Of a stretch of DNA of 64,000 nucleotides, positions 1 through 7,364 are shown one piece after another (the stretch's first letter is position 1; each line of letters opens with the position of its first letter). The notes beneath the pieces were generated by a model. The model did no database searches and was not told the origin of the DNA. It saw only the letters and a program-made list of their open reading frames with translations. Position numbers and translations under genes: made by a program. Source of the stretch: Pseudanabaena sp. UWO311 (GTDB taxonomy: Bacteria; Cyanobacteriota; Cyanobacteriia; Pseudanabaenales; Pseudanabaenaceae); assembly GCF_006937785.1 (NCBI RefSeq), contig NZ_SJEE01000001.1:248001-312000 (forward strand), written 5' to 3'.

Positions 1-666
1 CGCACGCAAGGGACGCAGATCGATCATATTTTCATTCAAATAATTTTTAGCTTCTACAGGTTCTTCGATCGCTGCACCTAATAATAAACTTGTGCCAAGT
101 GGTTCCGTAACGATCGCATCAAGGACATATTGACGACCCACACCAATCAGCTCAGGGATTTTGAGCTTAACAGGAGGTGGCGCATCACCAGAACTCAGCG
201 AAGAATTTTCTGCTAACACTTGTTGAGAAACAACTTGTAATTGACCATTGGTGCTTTTGTAGGTCTGAGTAGAAATCAGTCTGGCATCCAATTTGAAGTT
301 ATCATTCTCGGCTCCCCGTACTCCTTGGATCATCGTTACTGTTTCCGCAGTAATTAAGTCACCTTTTTTTTCCCATTTTGAAATTTCAGTGCGATAGGAA
401 ATATTTTTATATCGTTGCCAGAGTTGGCTCAATAACTGTTTGTAGCGATCGCGGTTTAGCCCATCGGAATGATTGAAAGTCGGAGCATAATATTTCATCA
501 CCGCTTCGATATCTTGCTTGCTGGCAGCTTTGTCTAAAGCAAATACGATATTTTCCAGCTCGGCTGGAGCAGGCTTAGATGATTGGGCTGCAAATGTAGG
601 ATCGACGATCGGCGCGAGTGTGGCAGTTGCCGCAGCAACAAGTAACAAACTAATTCTTTTGAACAT
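1..666 (-). CDS. Exported NTF2-like hypothetical protein (3' end outside window)
   Basis: The frame is open from an ATG at 666 down to base 1, 222 codons without a stop, so the gene runs off the window edge. This is why the ORF track omits it. The N terminus is a clear signal peptide: Lys-Arg, a hydrophobic Leu/Ala core, and a cleavage site after TFA. The next ~110 residues start with a helix containing DKAASKQDIEAVMKYY and continue into a region resembling SnoaL/NTF2-like folds, where small exported proteins track a 'moving' helix then a curved sheet. The family assignment is by general look only. It is probably periplasmic. No function can be given. A pair of hairpins and the pyrF-pyrE gene lie upstream on the same strand. 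Confidence 0.75.
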   Translation of the reverse strand, partial: MFKRISLLLVAAATATLAPIVDPTFAAQSSKPAPAELENIVFALDKAASKQDIEAVMKYYAPTFNHSDGLNRDRYKQLLSQLWQRYKNISYRTEISKWEKKGDLITAETVTMIQGVRGAENDNFKLDARLISTQTYKSTNGQLQVVSQQVLAENSSLSSGDAPPPVKLKIPELIGVGRQYVLDAIVTEPLGTSLLLGAAIEEPVEAKNYLNENMIDLRPLRA

Positions 667-702
667 GCGTAACTCTAATCAATAACCTGTAAGGATGAGC
701 TT

Positions 703-795
703 GCGAGTATAAATTTGTCTACGACAAATTTATACTCGCGATATTTAAGGATGGGATTGTGAGTATTAGTTGGTCTACGACCAACTAATACTCAC
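703..795. repeat. Two tandem hairpins with covarying stems
   Basis: Two copies of a ~56-bp unit lie in tandem. Each has a 17-bp perfect stem closed by the apex GTC-TAC-GAC (703-719/723-739 and 759-775/779-795). The stems differ at four positions and every difference is matched on the other arm. The second hairpin lies 5 bases past the pyrF-pyrE stop codon and may end that transcript. No U-tract is obvious. Confidence 0.8.
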
Positions 796-800
796 GGTAT

Positions 801-2309
801 TTAAGAATGCGACAAAGCAACAAATTGTTTCTCAGTTATACGCCCTGCTTGGTATAGTGTCTCATTTATTTCAGAGATTTTTAACACCGCGTGGGGTGAA
901 TATCCACTTGCTTGAATGCGATCGCATACTCCCGACTCATGATCTATAAATACGACGATATCACGCACCTTTAATCCACAGCTTTCAATTTTTTGCGCTC
1001 CCTCGATCGCACTCTTGCCAGAAATCAAAATATCATCAACCACGACAATGGTTTCTCCTGTTTCATAATTACCCTCGATCAAGCGTCTGGCTCCATAGGC
1101 TTTCACCTCCTTACGCGGAAAAATCAATGGAAAATTTAAACGCAATGCTAAGCCTGAAGCCGTGGGCAAGGAGCCGTAGGGAATCCCTGCAATGCGATCA
1201 AATTTAAGATTTTGCAAGATTTCGGCATAAGTACCAATTACTGCATCAAATACTTGAGGATTGGAGATAATCCGCCGTAAATCGATGTAGTAGGGGAAAA
1301 TTTGACCTGAGGCCTGTACGGTTTCTTCAAAGGTAATGCAACCAATATCAAACAATTGCAAGATTAGATTCGCATGGGGATGTCCAGCTTGATCGAGCAA
1401 ACAAACATTTGGCATCCACAAATCGCAAGCAGGACGATGATGATGGGTTACCGCGATCGCCTGATTGACTTCATCCCGTAGCGATCGCACTAATTGGGCT
1501 GGTTCACCGATCGCTAGCGCGTCCTGATTGACAGGCAAAATCAAACCGCCACCATTGGCATCTAACCCCGCGTTGAGAATTTCTGCTAAATTTTCGATAC
1601 TCTGATGATTATCTTGACCACCACCTTGGCTACTTGCCCAAATACTTCTTGCTAAGATTAAGCGCTCAGGAGCTAGCGATCGCACCTTTGCCAAAGCATC
1701 AGGATTTTCTGCACCAATCTCTAGCGCTAAACCCTCTATTCCCGCCCAAGCTTGACAATTTTGCACCACATTGAGATACAAAGGCTTATCGGAATTGGGA
1801 TATTCTTGAAAAGTTTGTGCGGTTGTATTTGATGAATAGCAGCTCACAAAAATCGCCTTATCTGGATACATCAAAAATCGCGCCGCCAAATCTTGTCCAA
1901 TATAGGGACTCAAGGTAATCGCATCCACACCCCACTGCTCAAAGGCTGTCTTTGCCATGACACTGCTGCTATTTAGATCCGCGTGCTTAGCATCGAGAAT
2001 GATCGGAATTTCTGGCGGAATCGCCGCTAAGGTCTTGGCTAATAGCTCCAACCCGCGCGCACCCAAAGCCGTATAAAAGCCCAAAGTTGGTTTATAAGCA
2101 CAGACCAGATCAGCCGTGGACTCAATAATAAAATTCATCCATTCCCATAAATAAGCCACAGTGCGATCGGGATATGCTCCAGCATTCATCTCCGAGTCAT
2201 ATTTGGCTTTGTACTTGACAGGCATCACTTCAGGATTGGGGTCAAGACCCAAACATAAAATGCTCTGATTTGTCGCGATCGCAGTCCTGAGTTTTGAGGC
2301 AAAGCTCAT
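801..2309 (-). CDS. pyrF: Bifunctional orotidine-5'-phosphate decarboxylase / orotate phosphoribosyltransferase
   Basis: A 502-residue fusion catalysing the last two steps of UMP synthesis in the cytoplasm. Residues ~1-275 are a type-2 OMP decarboxylase. The catalytic D-x-K-x-x-D is seen as DAKHAD at 106-111, where most type-2 enzymes have an Arg-Gly pair after the lysine. Residues ~300-502 are an orotate phosphoribosyltransferase with the PRPP-binding motif VVVDDILISGKS at ~422-433. The decarboxylase-first order is the reverse of the animal UMP synthase. This reversed fusion is known from some cyanobacteria and from kinetoplastids. The ATG at 2309 begins the conserved MSFASKL segment. The gene is transcribed alone and divergently from the AMIN/M23 gene. 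Identification of both domains is secure; kinetic consequences of the motif variation are unknown. Confidence 0.95.
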   Translation of the reverse strand: MSFASKLRTAIATNQSILCLGLDPNPEVMPVKYKAKYDSEMNAGAYPDRTVAYLWEWMNFIIESTADLVCAYKPTLGFYTALGARGLELLAKTLAAIPPEIPIILDAKHADLNSSSVMAKTAFEQWGVDAITLSPYIGQDLAARFLMYPDKAIFVSCYSSNTTAQTFQEYPNSDKPLYLNVVQNCQAWAGIEGLALEIGAENPDALAKVRSLAPERLILARSIWASSQGGGQDNHQSIENLAEILNAGLDANGGGLILPVNQDALAIGEPAQLVRSLRDEVNQAIAVTHHHRPACDLWMPNVCLLDQAGHPHANLILQLFDIGCITFEETVQASGQIFPYYIDLRRIISNPQVFDAVIGTYAEILQNLKFDRIAGIPYGSLPTASGLALRLNFPLIFPRKEVKAYGARRLIEGNYETGETIVVVDDILISGKSAIEGAQKIESCGLKVRDIVVFIDHESGVCDRIQASGYSPHAVLKISEINETLYQAGRITEKQFVALSHS

Positions 2310-2377
2310 AATTTAACGGCTTAGATGCAAGCAGATTTTTTGAGGTTGCAACAAATATACCGCTTAGATCTTCATTA

Positions 2378-2441
2378 TTTTTGGTTCTGTAATATTCTGG
2401 GTGGTGCGGCTTTGCTACCTAAAATATTGCAGAACCAAAAA
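2378..2441. repeat. Imperfect hairpin in a divergent intergenic region
   Basis: A 12-bp perfect outer stem (TTTTTGGTTCTG with CAGAACCAAAAA) encloses an imperfect inner stem with GGCTTTGCTACC near its apex. It lies between two genes that point away from each other, so it cannot be a terminator for either. The rest of the 2310-2709 spacer shows no gene; it should contain both promoters, but I could not pick convincing -35/-10 pairs. Confidence 0.6.
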
Positions 2442-2709
2442 CTGGTTTTCTTGATCGATACCTGCTATAAATAGCGGCTTTTGCTGACAAGTATTTATCT
2501 GCAAAAACAACTTTTTATCTGACTAATAATCGCAAGTTGCCATATTTGATCGAAATTTCATCAAAATTGATGTAGAATCTCCCTCGTTCCTGTTACACAA
2601 ATCTTCAGAGCATTATCCCTAGCCTTCTACAAGTCTTATCACAAGACTTTTTGTGCATTTTTGTACGGCTTGTAGCTTGCTCTCAACCGTCCTACAGCGC
2701 AACGTTCCT

Positions 2710-3642
2710 ATGCAAAACTTTATGTCTCGCTCCCACCAATTTAATTTATTGACCAATCGCAAATTAGCCAATAAATCCAAATCCCTGAACCTGCGTCTGC
2801 TATCACTGAGTCTGTGTGGCTTGACTAGTAGTTTAGCGATCGCAACACCTACAGCTCACGCAAACCGTCTCGAAACCTTTGTCTACGATTTAACTGATAG
2901 CAGGATTGAATTTTCTGTCAAAAATGACATTGAGCCCAAGGGAACTGTCATTAGCAACCCTACCCGCATCGTGATTGACTTGCCTGGTATTGTCTATCAG
3001 GGCCCAACGGTAAGACGACGTGTAGGCAAAGGCGTGCAAGCAGTAAGGGTTGGACAGGTTGATGCAAATACCACCAGAATGGTCGTGGAGTTTTCGCCTG
3101 AAGTTAAACTTAATCCACAGGATTTACGCCTCAAGTCAAGACAGCCAGGACGCTGGACAATGCAACTTCCACAAAATATTTCGGCGATCGACCTCAATAG
3201 GGTTTCTAACTTTACTTTGCCTATAACAGGAGCAGCCATCAGTTCTGGATTTGGATGGCGAGTACATCCCATCACGGGTGAGAGGAAATTGCATAAAGGT
3301 GTGGATTTTGCTGCGCCCACAGGCACACCAATTTTTGCAGCAGCTGAGGGTGAGGTCACCTATGCAGGATGGACGGATGATGGCTATGGCAATGTTGTCG
3401 AGTTGCGCCATGACAATGGCGAGCTGACGCTTTATGCTCATACCAATAGAGTGTATGTATCCAAAGGACAAATTGTGAGCAAGGGACAGGCGATCGCAGA
3501 AGTAGGCACGACGGGACGGAGTACGGGGCCACATCTACATTTTGAGATCCAACCCGATGGCAGAACTGCTGTCGATCCGATGGATTATTTACAGCTTCGC
3601 CAAGTAACTCTCGATTTAGCTTCTAATAGCTTTAAAGATTAA
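2710..3642 (+). CDS. AMIN-domain M23 family metallopeptidase
   Basis: An exported peptidoglycan hydrolase of the LytM/M23 type. From the ATG at 2710 the protein has a basic N region, a hydrophobic stretch ending AHA-N (likely signal cleavage), an AMIN domain (~54-132), and a C-terminal M23 domain (~168-292). The zinc ligands are seen in HKGVD (H195, D199) and HLH (H275, H277). AMIN domains are known to bind cell wall and localise amidases and peptidases at septa in other bacteria, so a role in cell separation or wall remodelling is inferred. The ORF track starts at a GTG at 2653, but its extra residues carry Cys/Thr-rich sequence unlike a signal peptide. The ATG at 2722 is also possible. A long hairpin follows the stop codon. 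Confidence 0.92.
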   Translation: MQNFMSRSHQFNLLTNRKLANKSKSLNLRLLSLSLCGLTSSLAIATPTAHANRLETFVYDLTDSRIEFSVKNDIEPKGTVISNPTRIVIDLPGIVYQGPTVRRRVGKGVQAVRVGQVDANTTRMVVEFSPEVKLNPQDLRLKSRQPGRWTMQLPQNISAIDLNRVSNFTLPITGAAISSGFGWRVHPITGERKLHKGVDFAAPTGTPIFAAAEGEVTYAGWTDDGYGNVVELRHDNGELTLYAHTNRVYVSKGQIVSKGQAIAEVGTTGRSTGPHLHFEIQPDGRTAVDPMDYLQLRQVTLDLASNSFKD

Positions 3643-3645
3643 AAA

Positions 3646-3745
3646 AGAGATGATGTGCCGCGCTATGCGCAGCACATCATCTCTCAAACCAAAAAAAATT
3701 GAAAGCGTTGCTTTGCAACGCTTTCAATTTTTTTTGGTTTGAGAG
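3646..3745. repeat. Two adjoining perfect hairpins, the second with a 31-bp stem
   Basis: The first hairpin (3646-3684) has a 13-bp stem and an inner GCGC-TAT-GCGC. The second (3681-3711/3715-3745) has a 31-bp perfect stem with apex GC-TTT-GC, and shares CTCTC with the first. They lie just after the M23 stop codon and before the convergent cyclase gene, so either could stop transcription. Confidence 0.85.
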
Positions 3746-3762
3746 ATAGCAAAGCGCCGATT

Positions 3763-3790
3763 GAAGAGAAAGCTCTAGTGCTTTCTCTTC
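3763..3790 (-). terminator. Putative terminator of the FHA-cyclase gene
   Basis: An 11-bp stem (GAAGAGAAAGC with GCTTTCTCTTC) with a 6-base loop begins 3 bases beyond the cyclase stop codon. On the minus strand no long U-tract follows directly, so intrinsic termination is only likely in combination with the adjoining hairpins. Confidence 0.5.
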
Positions 3791-3792
3791 GA

Positions 3793-4830
3793 TCAGTCTG
3801 AGTCTAGCTTCTGAATGTATGTACCTAATTCATTAAAAGTGCCAGCATAGGTAACCGTGGGGGTCGTGTAGCCTTTAAGATCCACAGAATATTGCTTTAG
3901 GGGTAGTAAAACCGCTGCATATGGTGTATGACCATAAGTCATAGAGCCAATCGCTACATCTAGCCCCAATTGCTTAGTTGATGACTCCAATCGGAAGGCA
4001 GCATTAACCGTATCACCAAGAGCCGTGTAGTCTGGGTGCTCACTAGTTCCCATTTGTCCAACCATCGCATATCCAGTATTTACACCTGCACCAACGCGCA
4101 ATTGAAATGGTAATTCAAACTGTTGATTAAGTTGATTGCTCATTTCATAAAGCTCATGCAGAGCGCGGTAGACCTTGAGCATGTCTTGAGTTGCCACAGT
4201 CTCTGAGCCGCTTCCAGCGTCATGAATCCAGACGGTCATGACCGCATCGCCAATATATTTGTCTACCCAACTGCCGTAGCGATCGATAATCTCTCCAGCA
4301 CGACGGAACCAAGTGCCGATCGCTTCTGAAAGAATCTGCTCATCCATTTGCTGCGTTAGTTTCGTAAAGTCCCGAATATCAACCACTAACACCGTAATTA
4401 GTTGTCGCTTGTGAAGCATGGCAGTCGCGGCTGCATCGGTATTCTCGTCATTATTTGGACGTGCGTTGGTGTCGGGGGATGTGATTGTTTCTGGGCAGTA
4501 AAATTCTAACTTTGTTTCGCCTAGGATGATGCGATCGCCATTTTTTAAGCTCACAGGAATGGTCACTCGCTTGCCATTCACAAATGAACCATTGCGACTA
4601 CCAAGATCGATTAGAAAATAGCTGCTTTCGCCAACAATTTGAAACATGGCGTGGTTGCGCGATGCACATTTATCAGACAAAGGAATATCATTTTCTGAGC
4701 CTCGTCCTAATGTCCAAGAATAAGCATTCACAAGAGGAATCTGCATCGTATCATCAGATCTGTGAAGTACGATATGTGGTTTTTCATCCCAAATTGTGGC
4801 AGGCTGACTCACAAGGTTATTAACCCTCAA
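3793..4830 (-). CDS. FHA domain-containing class III adenylate cyclase
   Basis: A 345-residue soluble protein. Residues ~32-110 form an FHA phosphothreonine-binding domain, with the family motifs GRGSEND, SRNHA and GSRNGSFVN. Residues ~145-320 form a class III nucleotide cyclase. The two metal-binding aspartates lie in VVDIRDF and IGDAVMTVW. The lysine in DKYIGD and the threonine preceding the VNAAFR element fit ATP rather than GTP. The transition-state Asn and Arg of VNAAFR are present. It probably makes cAMP in response to a Ser/Thr kinase signal read by the FHA domain. There is no membrane segment. The gene is monocistronic, facing the M23 gene. A paralogue with an extra GAF domain lies at 35348-37030, and a Ser/Thr kinase lies at 58875. 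Confidence 0.92.
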   Translation of the reverse strand: MRVNNLVSQPATIWDEKPHIVLHRSDDTMQIPLVNAYSWTLGRGSENDIPLSDKCASRNHAMFQIVGESSYFLIDLGSRNGSFVNGKRVTIPVSLKNGDRIILGETKLEFYCPETITSPDTNARPNNDENTDAAATAMLHKRQLITVLVVDIRDFTKLTQQMDEQILSEAIGTWFRRAGEIIDRYGSWVDKYIGDAVMTVWIHDAGSGSETVATQDMLKVYRALHELYEMSNQLNQQFELPFQLRVGAGVNTGYAMVGQMGTSEHPDYTALGDTVNAAFRLESSTKQLGLDVAIGSMTYGHTPYAAVLLPLKQYSVDLKGYTTPTVTYAGTFNELGTYIQKLDSD

Positions 4831-4935
4831 ATATAAATTTACGAGTGGATCTAAGAATTTTTGCGTCTCTTTGAGTCTTTGCTTTTGCTAATATACCGTT
4901 TTTTTGATGGTTGCAAGTAATCGGTCAAAAACCTA

Positions 4936-5015
4936 GCAATTCTCATTATGAAACCAATTTTGGGTTTTCCAGCGCCGCAGGCACTGGAAAACCCAATTTT
5001 TAAAATGAGAATTGC
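4936..5015. repeat. Nested hairpin with conserved left box
   Basis: Outer arms GCAATTCTCATT/AATGAGAATTGC enclose an inner 13-bp stem (TTGGGTTTTCCAG/CTGGAAAACCCAA). The left box GCAATTCTCATTAT recurs at 21755 in front of another hairpin group, so this is a dispersed repeat. Confidence 0.75.
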
Positions 5016-5026
5016 GATCAAAACCC

Positions 5027-5079
5027 AAAACCCAAATAATAACGGTAGCGCGAAGCACTACCGTTATTATTTGGGTTTT
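5027..5079. repeat. 22-bp perfect hairpin with GCGAAGC apex
   Basis: Arms 5027-5048 and 5058-5079 pair perfectly. The outer part is AAAACCCAAAT, as at several other loci in this window. It lies in the spacer between two divergent genes (cyclase minus, adaptor plus), so it is not a terminator for either. Confidence 0.85.
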
Positions 5080-5105
5080 GGTCGCGATAATTTTGTGGCA
5101 ATGAT

Positions 5106-5249
5106 GCTGAGGGGCTGATTAACTGACAGATCTCTGTAGGGGCAGGTTTAGTAGATCCGTGATTGTTTTACAGCAAAGCTTTTAGCAAAAACTGCCCCTA
5201 CGGTTAAAAGCTGATTTCAACAGTTTTGTCAGTCAATCAGGCTGAGGGG
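5106..5249. mobile_element. Non-coding MITE with 9-bp target-site duplication
   Basis: A 126-bp element (5115-5240) is bounded by inverted ends CTGATTAACTGACA and TGTCAGTCAATCAG (one mismatch). It is flanked on both sides by the 9-bp direct repeat GCTGAGGGG (5106-5114 and 5241-5249). A second inner pair, GTAGGGGCAG/CTGCCCCTAC, is also present. It has no coding capacity, so it would be mobilised by a transposase elsewhere that makes 9-bp duplications. Confidence 0.75.
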
Positions 5250-5282
5250 TGATGCAAAATAAACGCTAATACCATAACTTAT

Positions 5283-5382
5283 TTATAAGTACCTCGGCAT
5301 AATTCAAAAAATAGAGTCAAGATCTGTACTGCTCGCATAGCGAGCAGTACAGATCTTTGGGATTCTGCCCAGCTGCTTATAA
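5283..5382. repeat. Second MITE-like palindrome around an 18-bp hairpin
   Basis: A perfect 18-bp hairpin (5319-5336/5340-5357, apex GC-ATA-GC) is the centre of a larger imperfect inverted repeat. Its ends are TTATAAGTACCTCGGCA and the mirrored TGCCCAGCTGCTTATAA. No clear target duplication was found. It lies immediately upstream of the HlyD-type gene. Confidence 0.6.
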
Positions 5383-5425
5383 AATTAATTTCTCATATTG
5401 TCAGCTTTGATCAAGCTTAATCTCG

Positions 5426-6760
5426 ATGCAAACTACTGTCTCCCCAAAACAAGAAAATAATAAACTCAAAAGTCTCTGGAAAAAGCCTTGGTTAGTTGTA
5501 GTTTTAATCGTTGTTCTTCTAGGTGGTGGATTTATTGTCTTTCGCGCCTTAGCTAGTAGAGATCAAAGCTCAACTCTAGTCAATGATAAAACTGAACAAG
5601 TTGAATCAAAGTCTCTAGCGATCAAAATTAAATCTAGTGGCTCTGTTGTCCCGATTGAAACCGTGAATCTCAGCCCGAAGCAGGCTGGAAAACTAATTGA
5701 GCTATTAGTTGAGCAAGGGGCAAGAGTAAATCGAGGACAGGTGATTGCCAGAATGGACAATGCTAACTTGCTACCGCAACTTTATCAAGCTCAAGCTAGT
5801 GCCGCTGCCAGTGAGGCTAATTTAGTCAAATTACGCAATGGTAGTCGTCCTGAAGATATTGCGGCGGCTCAGGCTAGGGTAGAAGCTGCTCGCGGTCGTT
5901 TAGATGCAGCCCGATCGCGTTTAGCTTTAACCAATATGAAAACGAATCGTTTTCGGAGCTTACAAACTGAGGGCGCGATTTCTAGCGATCGCTTTGATGA
6001 AGTTGTAACTGACGATCGCAGCGCTCAGGCTGATTTGCAAACTGCTCAAGCTAATCTGGTTGAGGCTACTCGTCTATTAGAAGAATCACGTAATGGAAGT
6101 CGTGCTGAAGATATTGCTCAAGCGGAAGCACAACTTGCTCAAGCGATCGCAGGTATCAGAATCATCGAAGTCCAGATCGAAGATACGATTATTCGCGCTC
6201 CCTTTGCGGGGATTATCACCCAAAAATATGCCAATGCAGGAGCCTTTGTAACGCCGACAACGACAGCTTCGGCAAGCAATTCTTCTTCTTCAACTTCAAT
6301 TGTAGCGATCGCGAATGGCTTAGAGATTATAGCGAAGGTTCCTGAAGTAGATATTTCCCAAATCAAGATTGGTCAAGAAGTGGAAATTGTTGCTGATGCT
6401 TTTCCGACTGAGGTGTTTAAGGGAAAAGTCCGTTTGATTGCGCCTGAAGCAATCATTGAGCAGAATGTTACGTCATTTCAAGTGCGTGTAACTTTAGAAA
6501 CTGGCAAAGATAAGTTGCAATCGGGAATGAATACGGATTTGCGCTTTATTGGCAAACAAATTGATGGTGCTCTGGTTGTGCCGACGGTGGCGATCGTCAC
6601 GCAAGAAGGCAAAACAGGTTTATTAATTGCTGATGAAAAGGGGCAACCCCAGTTTCAACCTGTGACGATTGGTTCAACTGTAGACAATCAGACTCAAATT
6701 TTAAGTGGTGCGAAAGTAGGTGATCGCGTATTTGTGAAACAACCAGATAAAAAGCCATAA
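5426..6760 (+). CDS. HlyD/RND-type periplasmic adaptor (membrane fusion) protein
   Basis: A 444-residue membrane fusion protein of the DevB/HlyD type. It has a short cytoplasmic tail and one N-terminal membrane anchor (~residues 18-42). A split biotinyl-lipoyl domain follows, with a long alpha-hairpin between the halves (~110-260), then beta-barrel and C-terminal domains. The hairpin contains a duplicated block: NGSRPEDIAAAQA and NGSRAEDIAQAEA. Such adaptors link an inner-membrane ABC or RND pump to an outer-membrane TolC-like channel for export. In cyanobacteria devB is usually followed by devC and devA, but here a terminator follows directly and no pump gene is adjacent, so the substrate cannot be inferred. 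The ATG at 5426 gives the usual short N tail. Confidence 0.9.
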   Translation: MQTTVSPKQENNKLKSLWKKPWLVVVLIVVLLGGGFIVFRALASRDQSSTLVNDKTEQVESKSLAIKIKSSGSVVPIETVNLSPKQAGKLIELLVEQGARVNRGQVIARMDNANLLPQLYQAQASAAASEANLVKLRNGSRPEDIAAAQARVEAARGRLDAARSRLALTNMKTNRFRSLQTEGAISSDRFDEVVTDDRSAQADLQTAQANLVEATRLLEESRNGSRAEDIAQAEAQLAQAIAGIRIIEVQIEDTIIRAPFAGIITQKYANAGAFVTPTTTASASNSSSSTSIVAIANGLEIIAKVPEVDISQIKIGQEVEIVADAFPTEVFKGKVRLIAPEAIIEQNVTSFQVRVTLETGKDKLQSGMNTDLRFIGKQIDGALVVPTVAIVTQEGKTGLLIADEKGQPQFQPVTIGSTVDNQTQILSGAKVGDRVFVKQPDKKP

Positions 6761-6792
6761 AAAAAGGGAGTCTCGAAGAGACTCCCTTTTTT
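6760..6792 (+). terminator. Rho-independent terminator of the adaptor gene
   Basis: A 15-bp stem (AAAAAAGGGAGTCTC/GAGACTCCCTTTTTT, loop GAA) ends in a T-run. It starts on the last base of the stop codon. Confidence 0.9.
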
Positions 6793-6813
6793 GTCTAATA
6801 TGTTGGGGAACAA

Positions 6814-6849
6814 AAGCGATCGCTAAATTTTTACATCTAGCGATCGCTT
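6814..6849. repeat. Hairpin whose arms are HIP1 octamers
   Basis: AAGCGATCGCTA and TAGCGATCGCTT form a 12-bp stem with a 12-base loop, just downstream of the convergent small gene at 6860. It may end that gene's transcript. Confidence 0.6.
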
Positions 6850-6859
6850 CAGTTACAAT

Positions 6860-7144
6860 TTAGTCAATGTCGTTATTAGCGAGGTATTGATTGGATGGGC
6901 AGTCTAGCTTCTCAACTTGTGGGGCTGGGCTATCTGGGATATGAGTCGATGAGGGTAGGTTAACGAGAGTTACACCAATTGTCATGAGATGTGATAGCAC
7001 AAATCCGCTAATTTTGGCGATGAGTGGTAAGCGTTTCCAAGGGATTTCTAGCTCTAGGTGCAGTCCTTGCTCGTTAGCGGAGATTTCTAATTGGGTGTCG
7101 TTGATTGCTTGGTTATCTTTGTTGTTATCGATATTGTTAGCCAT
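6860..7144 (-). CDS. Small hypothetical protein with one hydrophobic segment
   Basis: 94 residues. The N terminus is polar and Asn/Asp-rich. The middle contains LELEIPWKRLPLIAK, then a hydrophobic helix of ~22 residues (~45-67) that could span the membrane, then a Pro-rich tail with one Cys. I do not recognise the family. The ATG at 7144 is preceded by AGGAGCTAAAGGAC on the coding strand, a good ribosome site. It stands alone, converging with the adaptor gene. Confidence 0.65.
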   Translation of the reverse strand: MANNIDNNKDNQAINDTQLEISANEQGLHLELEIPWKRLPLIAKISGFVLSHLMTIGVTLVNLPSSTHIPDSPAPQVEKLDCPSNQYLANNDID

Positions 7145-7364
7145 GTCCTTTAGCTCCTATTTTAAAGTTTAATTTTTCTGGACTAAACCTATTAAAATGC
7201 CTGTCAGAAGGGTGTCTGAGGATAATCAATGCGGATAATCAGCAACTTTAGAAAATACTTTTCAAATCCTGAAAAGCATTATTTAGCAAGGCTTTTGGGG
7301 CTTTGGGTAAGAATTGCGGATTTTCAGCAGTGGTTTGTTGATTTTCAGCAGGTGGAGGTGAGTT

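Noticed and set aside
2997-3534. ORFs of 120 and 132 aa on the minus strand
   Set aside because: They lie wholly inside the AMIN/M23 gene on the opposite strand and have no motif; they are shadows.
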